64,000 nt of DNA, from assembly GCA_029237695.1 (NCBI GenBank), contig JAQRGA010000402.1:38513-102512 (forward strand), read 5' to 3'. The translations under genes were made by a program, and so were the position numbers. The first letter of the stretch is position 1; the number at the start of each line of letters is the position of its first letter. Positions 53,331 through 64,000 of the stretch are shown here, one piece after another. The notes beneath the pieces were generated by a model. The model was not told the DNA's origin, did not search any database, and saw only the letters and a list, made by a program, of their open reading frames with translations. The stretch is from Conchocele bisecta. Its lineage: Eukaryota; Mollusca; Bivalvia; Lucinida; Thyasiridae.

Positions 53331-53892
53331 CTTCAACATTAGAACATGTGCGCTATCTCATTGCAATTATTTACCAAATTTACAACAGTTTCCGTAAATG
53401 ACGTCGAAAGTTAACGGAAATTTCATAGCTAATGCGGAATATAATTTCATATTCGCACTTCTTAGATTAGGTACAAAATCCCATGGCGTGTCTCATACAT
53501 GTATGTAGGCTTGCACTAGTCGTACATTGTATTTAACTATATACATTTAAAGACTACATATAATCATTAATATGTTTTTATTTTCTACACATGTTTTCTC
53601 ACATTTTCTTAGATACAAAATCACATGGCGTGTCTCATATGACGAATTCCGTGTACTCGGGCCTCCTGCTATTGACAGTTTACACGCCACATTCAGTACA
53701 CCAATGCATGTAATTAAAAGTGTAGAAAGCTACATTCATTCATAATAACCATTCATTTTAAGGCAACAAGAAACGTGAATATTGTTGCCGTCGCTGTCAT
53801 CAGGTTTAAGTGAATGTTTCACTCTGACAAGACGGTCACAGTTCAGTACCAACTGTAGCTTAGTATATATTAATTAAATAAAACACATACTA

Positions 53893-54230
53893 CAGTGAAA
53901 TGTCTCTAAACCGGATACCTGTGAGGTCCCCAGGGTGTTTGTTTGTTTGTTTGTTTGTTTGTTTGTTGGGGTTTAACGGCCTATCAACAGCTAAGGTCAT
54001 GTAACGCCGGGTCAATGGGTTTACATGTAGCACTAAATCCCATATATTACCTGTACAAGTACATGTACATCTTCAAGTACATGTACAAATGGGGATGGGG
54101 GGGGGTCCCAAAATCAGAACTGAATATTTACAATAATAAAACTATATATTCAGCCCTGAAATGATGCCAGGTCCTTGCCACACCAGAATCACTTGGCCCC
54201 ACCCAAAAGCAGTAGGACTAACTCCCCTTA
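53893..54230 (+). mobile_element. SINE-like element nested in a pogo-like MITE
   Basis: tacagtgaaatgtctctaaa and gaggtccccagggtgt start a pogo-like MITE that is broken by a (TTTG)n run and the GGGGTTTAACGGCC SINE-like repeat (gcctatcaacagctaaggtc, catatattacctgtacaagt, ccagaatcacttggcccc). Confidence 0.7.
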
Positions 54231-54307
54231 AACTGCTTCCGACACACTATTCATGTTAGAATTTGCGGAAATTTCGGTTTGACGTCACGTGACTTAGTTT
54301 AAACCAC

Positions 54308-54551
54308 AGGGGCCCGTTTCACTAAACTTCGCACAATAAAAATGTTCTTACGAAGCTTTTTATGAATTGGGTTTTCACATTAACGTGAGTCATAATTGCT
54401 ACTATTTTCCACATAAGTGTACACATCCTAAATGTGAACACATCCTCAAACGATTTTCCACCATTGACTGTATGTGTGTATTTTATTGTAAATTAAAATG
54501 TTGCACTTACGAACTTCTCAGTCGTAGGAATGTTCGTGAAACCGGGCTCCA
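54308..54551. mobile_element. MITE, GGGGCCCGTTTCACTAAAC family (diverged subfamily)
   Basis: ggggcccgtttcactaaact to gttcgtgaaaccgggctcc; the interior has acacatcctaaatgtgaaca instead of the usual palindrome, as at 42429-42675. Confidence 0.75.
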
Positions 54552-55200
54552 GTGATTTAACATAAACAGTGTGACGTCAAACCGACAAATTCAACAGGCA
54601 ATTTGTGGTATGAACGAGAAAACGCTCTTTAAATCATACCCAATTTTACAATATTAAATATCAAGTAGGTAGGATACTCGGAAGTGGCACTAGTGTACCC
54701 TGGGCCCGGCTCTCTAATTCTGTAATGCGCGTTATAATTACTGAATTAGCGAGCCACTTCTGTTGGTTGAAAAGATGGCGAGTGTCCTACTTTCTAGATA
54801 TTTAATATCAGATTGAAATTGGGTATTATTTAAAGAGCGTTTAGTCGTTCATACCACAAAGTGCCTGTCACAAATTCCACCAACTCTAACGATGACGCAG
54901 GGGCGTAGGAACAGGCCCGGTAGGCCCGGCGACTGCCGGAGCAGAGACTTTTGACATATTAGGAATTCATATAGTATCCGAAGAATTACTGAAGAAAATG
55001 GGCTAAAAAATGAGATTCATCCTTTCTTCAGAGCCCAGAAACCATCATAGAGGTATCATAGACGTATAAACAAACGGAATGTACATATTTTTTTCAGTAT
55101 TTTTTCTCATTTCTCATCGGAAGTGTATTTTGTTACCACTCAGTTGAACCGTCTCGGCGAGACGGTTCAACTGAGTCGTAAACACTGTCGGTGTGTAGCG

Positions 55201-57600
55201 GGGGCACCCACTAGATTCGCCGGACCAATCTTATGATGCTTCGGTGCTCCCGTGACGATGCCCCGGAATACTTCCAAGGGAAGTTACTCGTGATTGTCCA
55301 AATTAGATAACATATAAGACAATCCGTGTATGTGACGTTGTGCGATTTTCATGAAAAATGTGTACGGAAACTGTGATATTTTCGGTAAATGACATTGGAC
55401 GTTGACGAAATTTATAGCAAATGCGGAATTCTAAGCCGCATTTTCTCTGAACATTTCGTGAAAGGTACACGCCCACTCAATAGGCACAAACTGTTCTTTA
55501 TAGGAATTAAATAAGTATATAATTGTGTCACTATTCCACCAGTTCCCGCTCTGTAAAGATATGCTCATTTAGTAGTGTTTATTTTAATGATAGTGACGCT
55601 CGGTGGTATCATGCTATTTTCATATGCAAATGAAGCATGGCTTTTTAAAAATTATTGATAATAATTAAATACGTCACCTGAACAAATAATATTTTCGACA
55701 GATTATAAAGTATGATCATTGCTGATCAAAAACTAAAAACAGAGAATAAATAGCAATGTCCGCTAACATTTTCAGGAAACACGGTTATTGTCCCTGGTAT
55801 CAGTGTGGAAATTTACGTCTGATATGAAATTGAATATCGCACATCTTTCTTAAGTACGAACTCACATGGCGTGTCCCAATTATAAGACTGGCTTATAAAC
55901 AGCGCCGTGTCATAAACTGCCGGCGGGTTCAGTTACAGGTGTTTGAACAGATGGTCAGTATGTTCGTGTCTTATGGGTATTTTGGTGAATTTTGGGTAGA
56001 TTTGGGTGGATTTCGTTGGGTTTGGTTTATTTACATAGTTTTGTGGAACTGCTAAATTAAATGCTCAATCATTACACACGTCATAAATGGTCAATTGTCG
56101 ACACATTCAGACTGATGATATAAATTTTCAACCCAAAACTCCAAATTCGGGTTCTATCTATTCAGGGGACATGTATTAATCTACTGAGGCCGATATAATA
56201 CGTGAAATGCATTTGTCTGTTCCTACATTTAAGAAATTAAAATCTGTACAATTGAGATTTTCTAGCGAGCACTGAAATCGGAGATTACACGCGTGGCGTG
56301 CCATTTGATTGGATAGCCATTTACCGCGATGTGTCAAAACCCACAAGTACATCCCTGGTTATTGGATGTCAGTCAATAAGACGCGATGTAAACGTTTTAC
56401 ACGTCTATGTAAGGATAGGTAACTTTTCCGCTTTTTGAGTGCTCGACCATCTATCCGAGAATAGTTGACGTTTTCCAGACGCTATATACATGTTTGACTT
56501 ACATTGGCGGTTCAGGTCCAGTACATTAATCTAAACAAACAATCACGGTGAGACAGGTTTTATTTTATTGGTTTTATTGGTTAAAAACGTACGCAGGTAG
56601 AAGCTCTGTTTCACACCTTTGTAAATTACCGGACACATATATACATGTACTAACTTGCGGGAGGCACCCACTAGATTCGCCGGACCAATCTTATGATGCT
56701 TCGGTGCTCCCGTGACGATGCCCCGGAATACTTCCAAGGGAAACTGTGATATTTTCGGTAAATGACATTGGACGTTGACGAAATTTATAGCAAATGCGGA
56801 ATTCTAAGCCACATTTTCTCTGAACATTTCGTGAAAGGTACACGCCCACTCAGTAGGCACAAACTGTTCTTTATAGGAATTAAATAAGTATATAATTGTG
56901 TCACTATTCCACCAGTTCCCGCTCTATAAAGATATGCTCATTTAAATAAACAGCGCCGTGCCGTAAACTGCCGGCGAGTTCAGTTACAGGTGTTTGAACA
57001 GATGGTCAGTATGTTCGTGTCTTATGGGTATTTTGGTGAATTTTTGGTATATTTTGGTGGATTTCGTTGGGTTTGGTTTATTTACATAGTTTTGTGGAAC
57101 TGCTAATGCTCAATCATTACACACGACATAAATGGTCAATTGTCGACACATTCAGAACGATGATATACATTTTCAACCCAAAACTCCAAATTCGGGTTCT
57201 ATCTTTTCAGGGGACATGTATTAATCTACTGAGGCCGATATAATACGTGAAATGCATTTGTCTGTTCCTACATTTAAGAAATTAAAATCCGTACAATTGC
57301 GATATTTTCTAGCGAGCACTGAAAGCGGAGATTACACGCGTGGCGTGCCATTTAATTCGATAGCCATTTCCCGCGGTGTGTCAAAACCGACAAGGACATC
57401 CCTGGTTATTGGATGTCAGTCAATAAGACGCGATGTAAACGTTTTACACGTCTATGTAAGGATAGGTAACTTTTCCGCTTTTTGAGTGCTCGACCATCTA
57501 TCCGAGAATAGTTGAGTTTTTTCAGACGATATATAAAGTTTGACTTACATTGGCGGTTCATGTGCAGTACATTAATCTAAACAAACAATGTGAGACAGGT
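55201..57600. repeat. Tandem duplication, about 1.0-1.4 kb units
   Basis: Unit 1 (55203-56540) and unit 2 (56662-57600) share gcacccactagattcgccgg, atgccccggaatacttccaa, gacattggacgttgacgaaa, cagcgccgtg.cgtaaactg, tttgaacagatggtcagtat and ttacattggcggttca. Unit 2 lacks most of the interior MITE (55560-55900 of unit 1). Short open frames in it do not stay open in both units. Confidence 0.85.
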
Positions 57601-57845
57601 TTTATTGTTATCGGTTAACAAACAATGGTTTTATATTGGTTAAAAACGTCCGCACGTAGAAGTTCTGTTTCACACCTTTGTAAATTACCGGACACATATA
57701 TACATATACTAACTCGCGGGAGGTGATGTAAATTCTATATTCGTAACAATGCACCGAAACCACCAGATATATCGAAATAACCCGTAAAACACCGAAATAT
57801 GAACCGTTCTTTAAGGACTGATTCAGTCTTGTGTACAGTCTCTGA

Positions 57846-58053
57846 GGGGCCGTTTCACTAAACTTCGTACGACTAAAAATTATGATAGTCTGTAAATTCC
57901 ACATTAACAATTAGTGTATTTACATTTATTGAGCATTTGCTGCATATGCAGCCTATGCTCAATAAATGTAAATCCATCAATTGAAATTTCCAGACGATCA
58001 TAAATTTGCACTTACGAACATTTTAGTCGTATGAAGTTTAGTGAAACTGCCCC
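57846..58053. mobile_element. MITE directly behind a Tctex1 stop codon
   Basis: ggggccgtttcactaaactt to agtttagtgaaactgcccc; ends 24 bases from the TGA at 58078-58080, so it would lie in the 3' untranslated region of that gene. Confidence 0.8.
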
Positions 58054-58077
58054 TGGGTGCATAAACTCCCGGCTGGT

Positions 58078-58266
58078 TCAGTCCCTGTACAGGCCATATA
58101 CGGAGCCGGTGCAGATGAGGTCATGTGCCGTGTACGTGTATGAGGCGAAGTTTTCTTTCTTATCCTCCCAGTTACAACGACTGCCCGCCAGAAGTGACTG
58201 GTCGCCACACTGGGTGAGCAGCACCGTCGCCACGATCTTGTAGCGATCGTACCCCATCTGCTTCAC
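58078..58266 (-). CDS. Tctex1-family dynein light chain, C-terminal exon
   Basis: Acceptor tgcccaccag, then 62 codons and TGA: VKQMGYDRYKIVATVLLTQC, GDQSLLAGSRCNWEDKKENF, ASYTYTAHDLICTGSVYGLY and RD. This is the beta-strand half of the Tctex-1 fold (Pfam PF03645): RYK.V..V.. then .R..WD......Y.......C...VYG.Y. DYNLT5 (TCTEX1D1)-like proteins end in VYGIYKD, as here. The family dimerises and acts in dynein or ciliary transport. The exon begins in phase 0, exactly continuing RDK of the 63414 exon. Confidence 0.93.
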   Translation of the reverse strand: MKQMGYDRYKIVATVLLTQCGDQSLLAGSRCNWEDKKENFASYTYTAHDLICTGSVYGLYRD

Positions 58267-58303
58267 CTGGTGGGCAATATACATGATAGAGAGTATGGGT
58301 TCA

Positions 58304-58610
58304 CGTGGACTATTGTCAGATTGTTTTGCCGTAATGGCAGGTCTCAGGTAAATCTCATTTTTCATCAATACGACTGCGGTTTCTTCCTTTTAATGATGAC
58401 CATGTTCCAGCCGTTAATACTATTATTATTACTTAGTAGATGTAGTATTACTTGTAATGCTGCTAAATTTGGTATTCGTAGACTCGTAGTGTTAACGGCT
58501 GGAACATAGTCATCATTAAAAGGAAGAAAGCACAGCCGTATTGATGAAACATATGATTTACCTGAGACCTCATTGGCGCCGCCATTAATGCAGTGTAAAC
58601 AATAGACCAC
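58304..58610. repeat. Long inverted repeat just upstream of the Tctex1 acceptor
   Basis: Arms of about 118 bases (58304-58422 and 58491-58610): gtggactattgtcagattgt .. gaccatgttccagccgttaa against ttaacggctggaacatagtc .. gtgtaaacaatagaccac, loop about 68 bases. Some 85 percent matching by eye. No known protein in either arm. Confidence 0.85.
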
Positions 58611-58761
58611 GGGATCCAATACCCTGAATAGAGAGAAATGTACGACGCTGTTGTGCTGAGAATAAAATGCGGAACGTCCGTTTGGGTACAGGGGTCCCTT
58701 ATTTCGTGAACGGCATACATGTAGCTGGCGGGCTGAACTATTGCATACTAGTAAATACTCC

Positions 58762-59469
58762 ACCATATAGAGAATAGTAGGTTAGTGCCGTGAACATGAT
58801 GAATGGGGAAACATATCTGGCAAGGCTTAGGAAACGGGATGGGCTAGGCTCTGCCGAGCCCATCCCGTTTCCGTGCCGTGCGAGATATTTTTCCCATTCA
58901 CGGTACTAACCTACTATTCTAGTTATCCCGTCAACACTACAAATATCTTTAAAATGCAAAAAATAACCCCAGATGCATCCTCAAAATCGGAGAATCGACT
59001 AGTATGACAACCGCATATGACCCTCATACGCAGTGATTCGTTCGTATTGGCAGGATATCAAACATGTTTCACGGCACCATGTTTCACGGCACATACGCAC
59101 TGCGTTGACGGGATAATATAATATTCACGTCCGTTACCTGATTCCTGACGAATTCCCATTCAACTATGTGCAGAAGATACTGAACAAACGCATTTTCGTC
59201 TAGTAACCGGCGAAATGAATTTGCGCCGGTTACGAGACGAAAATTGCGTTTATGCGATAGCTCTAGGTCGCACTGAGTGGCATCTCGTCCGGAATCGGTG
59301 TATTTTTCGACGTGAAACATTTTACGCCAGCGCGGAATGCAAAACCAGTGGAATTTTTGCTGAGTAAAACTTACAGAAAGCACATTTGGGTACAGCGCTC
59401 CCGTATTTCGCAAACGACGTAGCAGGCGAACTGCACCACGAATAAACGCTCCCAACTGTGATTGTTATT
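58762..59469. repeat. Foldback repeat and block shared with 33.1-33.7 kb
   Basis: 58762-58930 is the TAGGTTAGTGCCGTGAATGGG foldback. 58985-59469 matches 33110-33695 (caaccgcat..cctcatacgc, atactgaacaaacgcatttt, cgtttatgcgatag, aataaacgctcccaactgtg) up to gtgattgttat, where copy A goes on to tattattcacg and this copy to tagctgatct. Confidence 0.8.
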
Positions 59470-60830
59470 AGCTGATCTATTTATAGATCGGCTATAATTA
59501 TATTGGTTATCCATTGGTTTGTGAAAAAGTTTGTAACCACCCTTTTCTCCTATATTCGGTAATCTACAAAAGCGAAATTTGTTGTATCACTTCCAAACTG
59601 CATCAACCGGATAATTTTCCATTGAACTTTAAATACAGCGAAATAACACAATTTGGCTATAAATAAACGTTTTAACTACAAGAGTTCGGTAATTTGACTA
59701 TAAATAAACGTTTTCAAAATAACTACAAGAGTTCGGTAAACTAAAGTTAGGTGGTTTGCCTTCTATTCAATTTGTACGAATAGGAGCTTGCGTCTATTTT
59801 TAGATGGCACTCGCGTGCTGCCACAGAATTCGGACAAACACACAGTGACTACAACTTTGTGTATTGCGGCGTGTAATCTGTAGATAAATAGAGCATACAG
59901 TACAGGTTTTACGCTGGAATATTTCGCAACATAAGGTGGCAGTCCTCACACATTTTAGGCAATTTATGGAGTTTTCGGGCCCGCGACACCAGCCGAAACA
60001 AATTTAGGAATATTTTAACTTCAAATAATCACATAATCTGTTTGATGCATGCACTGACTACCTGATAGGTACAAGAGCTATATTAACAAGAAACGCAAAC
60101 TCAGACATAATGCACAGACTGTCAGCACTCTGCTATGTTTACACAAAATGTGCCCAAATCTGCATTTATTTGGCCGCGGCCACACATTTCACAACATGGA
60201 TTTCAAAATATCCCATGCGGACACTGCACTAATACTTGCTAATTGTACCAATTCTGCAATCACACCTTGTCACACTGATCATAGTCTGTACTGATACCGA
60301 CCGTTTTGTTTTCAAGCAGCAGACCTGCCTTTCTGACAGATAAAATGGCTGCCAATATTTCGGACGAAAATTCCGAGCAGCAGTTTCGCACTCTTCTGCA
60401 ACTGAAATCATGCCAGCATGACACAGATGCAAGCAAAATCACATATTGTTGCAAAAAAGTGTTTTATGCAGTGGAAAACATCATATGATGTTGGCTAATA
60501 AATTGTAGAACATTTTCGAAACTAACCAAATCGCCGAGGACTGCCACCTAATGGTGACAACAAAACATTGCTGCTATGGCGATTCACGAACCCTGAAACC
60601 CGGTGAAGACCAATACTTTATTGGATGGATTTAAGAACGGGTTTGCAAAACCTGCACAAAATCGCATCATTTGCAAGAAGATACAACCAATATACAATAT
60701 CCATTCAACACTGAAACTACCATTTGCTGATATGGTGACAGGTTCCCTTACCACACCAACATCACTTGGCCCAATATATATAACGGAATCTACTTATTTT
60801 GCTCAAATATACCAGCATATAGAGAAATTA
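59470..60830. other. No gene recognised; insertion relative to copy A
   Basis: Begins with a small palindrome (tagctgatctatttatagatcggcta). Short open frames at 60229-60488 overlap on both strands; that at 60306 reads MFSSSRPAFLTDKMAANISD and is not recognised. This stretch with the following MITE is absent from the 33-35 kb copy. Confidence 0.5.
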
Positions 60831-60832
60831 TT

Positions 60833-61481
60833 AAAGGTACATGCCCACACAGTAGGCACAACATGTTCTTTATAGGAATTAAATAAGAGTATAATTATGT
60901 CACTATTCCACCAGTTCTAAAAATTACGAGTGCCCGCTATACAAATATAATCATTTATTAATTATAAATTTACTGTTAGCGACGCGCGGCGGTAACAGTC
61001 TATTTTGATAATGTGCGACGGCTTGCGGTGCGCATGCGCAGTATACTACGCGCGCCAGTAGGCTTCCCAATATGTCGAAACGTCCAGGACGGAAATTGTA
61101 TGAAATGTCTGAGGGACAGGCAGTACAGAGAGAGAGTGATTAATATTGGCGATCAGATCACCAAATGGAAAGAGTTACGTGGAGATTTAGATTTGGACTC
61201 GAACAGGGATTTTTATTCTCAATTTCCGATACTTCACTGCGCATGTCAAAGATGTGATATGATTGACCGTGTCACGTGACGCGTATTCGTAAAAATAGCA
61301 CTTGGTCTGAAAATACCCTTTCTGGTCGCAGCATATAAAATGCGACTTAACACCAATTAACACGCGCCGTAATTAAAAATAACTCGTTAGTGGTTAGACA
61401 AATGGCTCATATAAGGCATGCATGACAAAAAATGAAAAGTAGTAGTACAGTGTAACCTGCTGCGTGGGCATGTACCTTTAA
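60833..61481. mobile_element. MITE with GTACATGCCCAC termini carrying a foreign insert
   Basis: Termini ttaaaggtacatgcccacac and gcgtgggcatgtacctttaa match those of 45274-45781. After the shared left part (gttctttataggaattaaat, ctattccaccagttc) the interior from about 60985 to 61380 is different: GC-richer, with an NRF1-like site (tgcgcatgcgcagta) and an ATG-led open frame. Confidence 0.75.
61070..61276 (+). pseudogene. Gene-like open frame inside the MITE
   Basis: From ATG at about 61071 one frame reads MSKRPGRKLYEMSEGQAVQR; the other frame then reads RVINIGDQITKWKELRGDLD and LDSNRDFYSQFPILH, so one frameshift near 61133 would join them. A basic start followed by a W-x-x-L amphipathic helix looks like an N-terminal exon of a repeat-associated gene. 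I do not recognise the family with confidence. Confidence 0.35.
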
Positions 61482-61708
61482 CACATAATAATGTGTTATA
61501 AACTTGTGGCTAGTTCATTTACATTTGACTACCATAAGTATTGCTATGATCAGATATTAATGATAGCTAAATATAACTGGGAGAATTTGGTTGGGGAGGA
61601 AATCAAGACTTCCCTCATTTTTCCCTGACATTCCGTAACTACTAAAATGTGGACATATATTGAACCCTGATTTGATCGGCTAATAACATCATGCTCTGCA
61701 TGACTTTT
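61482..61708. other. Nothing recognised
   Basis: AT-rich spacer between the MITE and segmental duplicate B. Confidence 0.5.
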
Positions 61709-61710
61709 CA

Positions 61711-63534
61711 TTATATTATTCACGCCCGTTAGGGAAAGTATCAGTTATTGTAGTGTTTATAGGTGAACATTTTCTGCGTTCGGCTCGATGTCATGACATC
61801 TCGAAGTTTCGGGGCGCTACTAGAAATAAAAGTGCTACCCCGCTCCATACCTCTCGCGAGGGTCGCAATTTAACCACATCTCTTTTATGTAATGCATGGA
61901 AGAGTGCTTTTTGCAATCGGTTATCCAGCGTGTTTGATATGTAGCGATATAAAACTGTCAAAGCTGTATCAATAACTTATTAATTAAGAACATACACATG
62001 CACAAATTGGCTATTTTACTGTGTCAATGTGTTTATCTGACATTTACATGTATATCTTGTAAATTTGAAAGCTTCATTTCGTTGTGTTGAATGTTGAACA
62101 ACAACTAGAGGAAAGATGGCTTCCATGGGAAAATGATTCCCATGTTCTATTATTTTGGCAATTTACTAGTTGTACATAACATATCGGAGGCGAATTATTA
62201 TAGCTAGGGCGCTACTAGCTTCGTGAAACATCCTAACGTCGGTTTAGCTATGCTAATATACATCAGGGCCAGATTGGTCTTTATCCGTCCTTTAAGCCAA
62301 CAGACGTTTTGACCATGCATTTAACAGTGCGTTAAGTTAACAGAATCAGTCATGTAGTCAATGGAAATATAATAAAAAAACCTACTAATAAAACAATAGC
62401 GACTGACATAAATAAACCATGTGAATGTGATCTGTAAGTCTTTATGCAGATACCGCTACCAATAAAAATGCACACACACCTGTAATATGCAAATAATAGA
62501 TCAACTTTGATGTATGACATGGACATTTACATCTCTATACAGGGGGGCGTTTCACTAAACTTCGTACGACTAAAATGTTCGTAAGTGCACAATTATGATA
62601 GTCTGTAAATTTCACATTAACAATGTTTTCTTGTAAGCAATCGTTGGATTTACATTTATTGAGCATAGGCTACATATGCAGCCTATGCGCAATACATGTA
62701 AATCCATCAATTGAAATTTCCAGACGATCCTAAATTTGCACTTACGAACATTTAGTCGTACGAAGTTTAGTGAAACGGCCCCTAGGTGTGTTACATTAAC
62801 AATCGCTGGATTTACATTTATTGAGCATAGGCTGCATATGCAGATTCTGCTATATGCAGCATATGCTCAATAAATGTAAATACATCAATTGAAATTTCCA
62901 GATGATCCTAAATTTACACATTTTAGTCGTACGAAGTTTTGTGAAACGTCCACTAGGTGTGTAGAAGCTAAAGTATACATGTAAAACACAAAAATATGCT
63001 TCTTATTGTTTAACTATCGGATATGGTGTGATTTCCCTGCTGTCAGCATCTGAATAAGTCTCATTGCTGACATATAATTATTATATGGTTTATTGGTGCA
63101 AGTAGTTGTCGTTTTACGAGTAGGTTTTTTTATTATATTTCCATATACTGTATATGGGGCCACAAGAAAGGCACAGCCACTATAGCATAATAGTGTACGG
63201 AAATGCGTAGGTGGGGTAACGTTTTTCAAATGAGCCATTTATTGGGACCTACGTCCGAGTCCGAGTATTCCACCTGTGGGCACAGTAACCTTAAGCCAAC
63301 AGTGGCGTTGGGCAAGTATTTAACAGTCCGTTAAGTTAAACTAAGGAACGTGACGTCAAACAGACAAATCCCAGCAATTCAAGCGCCGAAAAATACCACC
63401 AGTCAATACTCAACTTGTCCCGAATCTCATCCGTCAGTTCCCTGCCGACAGACAAACACAGTTTCGGGTTGTACGTTAGTCCCGCCAAATTCTCCTCCAT
63501 AACGGATTTCGTGATTCGCTCCACGGCAGCCGAG
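61711..63534. repeat. Segmental duplication, copy B
   Basis: Matches 33700-35727 (see copy A). It has the short form of the CATTTAACAGTCCGTTAAGG repeat and an extra half MITE at 62796-62953. Confidence 0.9.
62543..62953. mobile_element. MITE plus tandem half copy
   Basis: Full copy 62543-62783 followed by 62796-62953. The second starts inside the element and ends tttgtgaaacgtccactagg. The junction reuses ctaggtgtgt, which in copy A occurs once. Confidence 0.8.
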
Positions 63535-63668
63535 TTGAATTTCTTCTTAGGCTCCATGCGATAAGTCGGCTGCTTCTCGTGATGCGCGGTGGACGAACTT
63601 CCCAGAGTTCCAAACTCTTTCTTCATGAACTTTGACGATAGACGCTTAGAAAAGCGTGTAGCGAACAT
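63414..63668 (-). CDS. Tctex1-family dynein light chain, upstream exon with lost donor
   Basis: From ATG at 63668: MFATRFSKRLSSKFMKKEFG, then TYRMEPKKKFNSAAVERITK, SVMEENLAGLTYNPKLCLSV and GRELTDEIRDK. The YxMEPKKxF .. V..I...VLE..L....Y....C..L...L...I..K pattern is the helical half of the Tctex-1 domain with the linker typical of DYNLT5-like proteins. The exon end should be spliced to 58266, but the donor is TTGAGT with 13 extra bases after it, where the 35.6 kb copy has GTGAGT. The same frame is open upstream to about 63853 (QTAAGPSFNSN before the Met), so the true start may be farther up. The overlapping 124-codon frame at 63623-63997 with SRQPSA repeats is less convincing. Confidence 0.85.
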
Positions 63669-64000
63669 ATTGCTATTGAACGAAGGGCCGGCCGCCGTCT
63701 GACGCGTTTCATGGCGAATTTGTTGCCGACGTGTCCTAGGTTTGGTTTGCGTTGCCGACGGCGGATATGTTCTCGTTTGTGTCCGAGTGGTGTTGTCCAG
63801 CAGACGACATGCGTTTCCATAGCGACATTTTGACCTTCGGCGAGTGGCCGGGTGTTACCGGGGATACCAAGTTGTTGGCGGCCGGCTGGTTGGCGGCTGC
63901 CGGCGGATGGTTGGCGGCTGACGGCGGATGGTTGGCGACTGTGAGATCGCTCGTCTCTGATTGGACGGTTGGTCAGCTCGTGGATGGTCGTTTCCACATC
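63669..64000 (-). other. 5' region of the Tctex1-like gene (uncertain coding)
   Basis: Two minus-strand frames are open. One has a short SRQPSA-type repeat (about 63880-63940, from cggatggttggcggctg units of 21 bases); the other continues into the Tctex1 exon. Which is coding upstream of 63700 cannot be decided. Confidence 0.4.

Overview
The window looks like animal nuclear DNA from a repeat-rich lophotrochozoan, most likely a mollusc (bivalve or gastropod). The evidence is small exons with GT-AG introns, no operons, dense foldback transposons (MITEs), tRNA-derived SINE-like repeats, many minisatellites, and a Mutator-like transposase of a type I associate with mollusc genomes. No species is claimed. 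There are no bacterial genes, rRNA genes or CRISPR arrays.

The recognisable host coding sequence is almost all on the minus strand. (1) 6.58-14.06 kb: five consecutive exons of the C-terminal part of tRNA dimethylallyltransferase (TRIT1/MiaA family), with every splice phase matching and a terminal zinc finger. (2) 16.03-16.09 kb: one 20-codon exon resembling a middle segment of nucleoporin Nup155. (3) 19.98-27.42 kb: six consecutive exons of the N-terminal region of Nup155. The splice phases agree throughout, but one exon has a 1-base frameshift and another an in-frame TGA at a usual Cys position. (4) 58.08-58.27 and 63.41-63.67 kb: two exons of a Tctex1-family dynein light chain (DYNLT5-like). 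A truncated copy of the second lies at 35.6 kb inside a 2 kb segmental duplication. The 5' exons of TRIT1 and the interior of NUP155 were not found, so the 6-27 kb part is either a mosaic of gene fragments or very long genes whose missing exons I could not see.

Mobile DNA by region: 1.2-5.8 kb holds a decayed Mutator-like transposase plus an oppositely oriented His-Me finger endonuclease domain between two 476-bp direct repeats. 46.4 kb has the C-terminal tail of a LINE protein. 47.8-49.3 and 49.8-51.3 kb are two different Tc1-like elements with TIRs, TA duplications and DD34E transposase pseudogenes. At least eight foldback or MITE families fill introns and intergenic DNA.

The most interesting pattern is at the exons. 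Tandem repeats in NUP155 and TRIT1 repeatedly contain an exon-intron junction: a 71-bp repeat carries the 3' end of a NUP155 exon and its splice donor about ten extra times; another NUP155 exon end and donor is duplicated in frame (78 bp); and one TRIT1 exon has four tandem copies of its splice acceptor upstream, with a decayed copy of its tail and donor embedded in a 31-bp minisatellite downstream. The window therefore looks like a natural laboratory for splice-site amplification.
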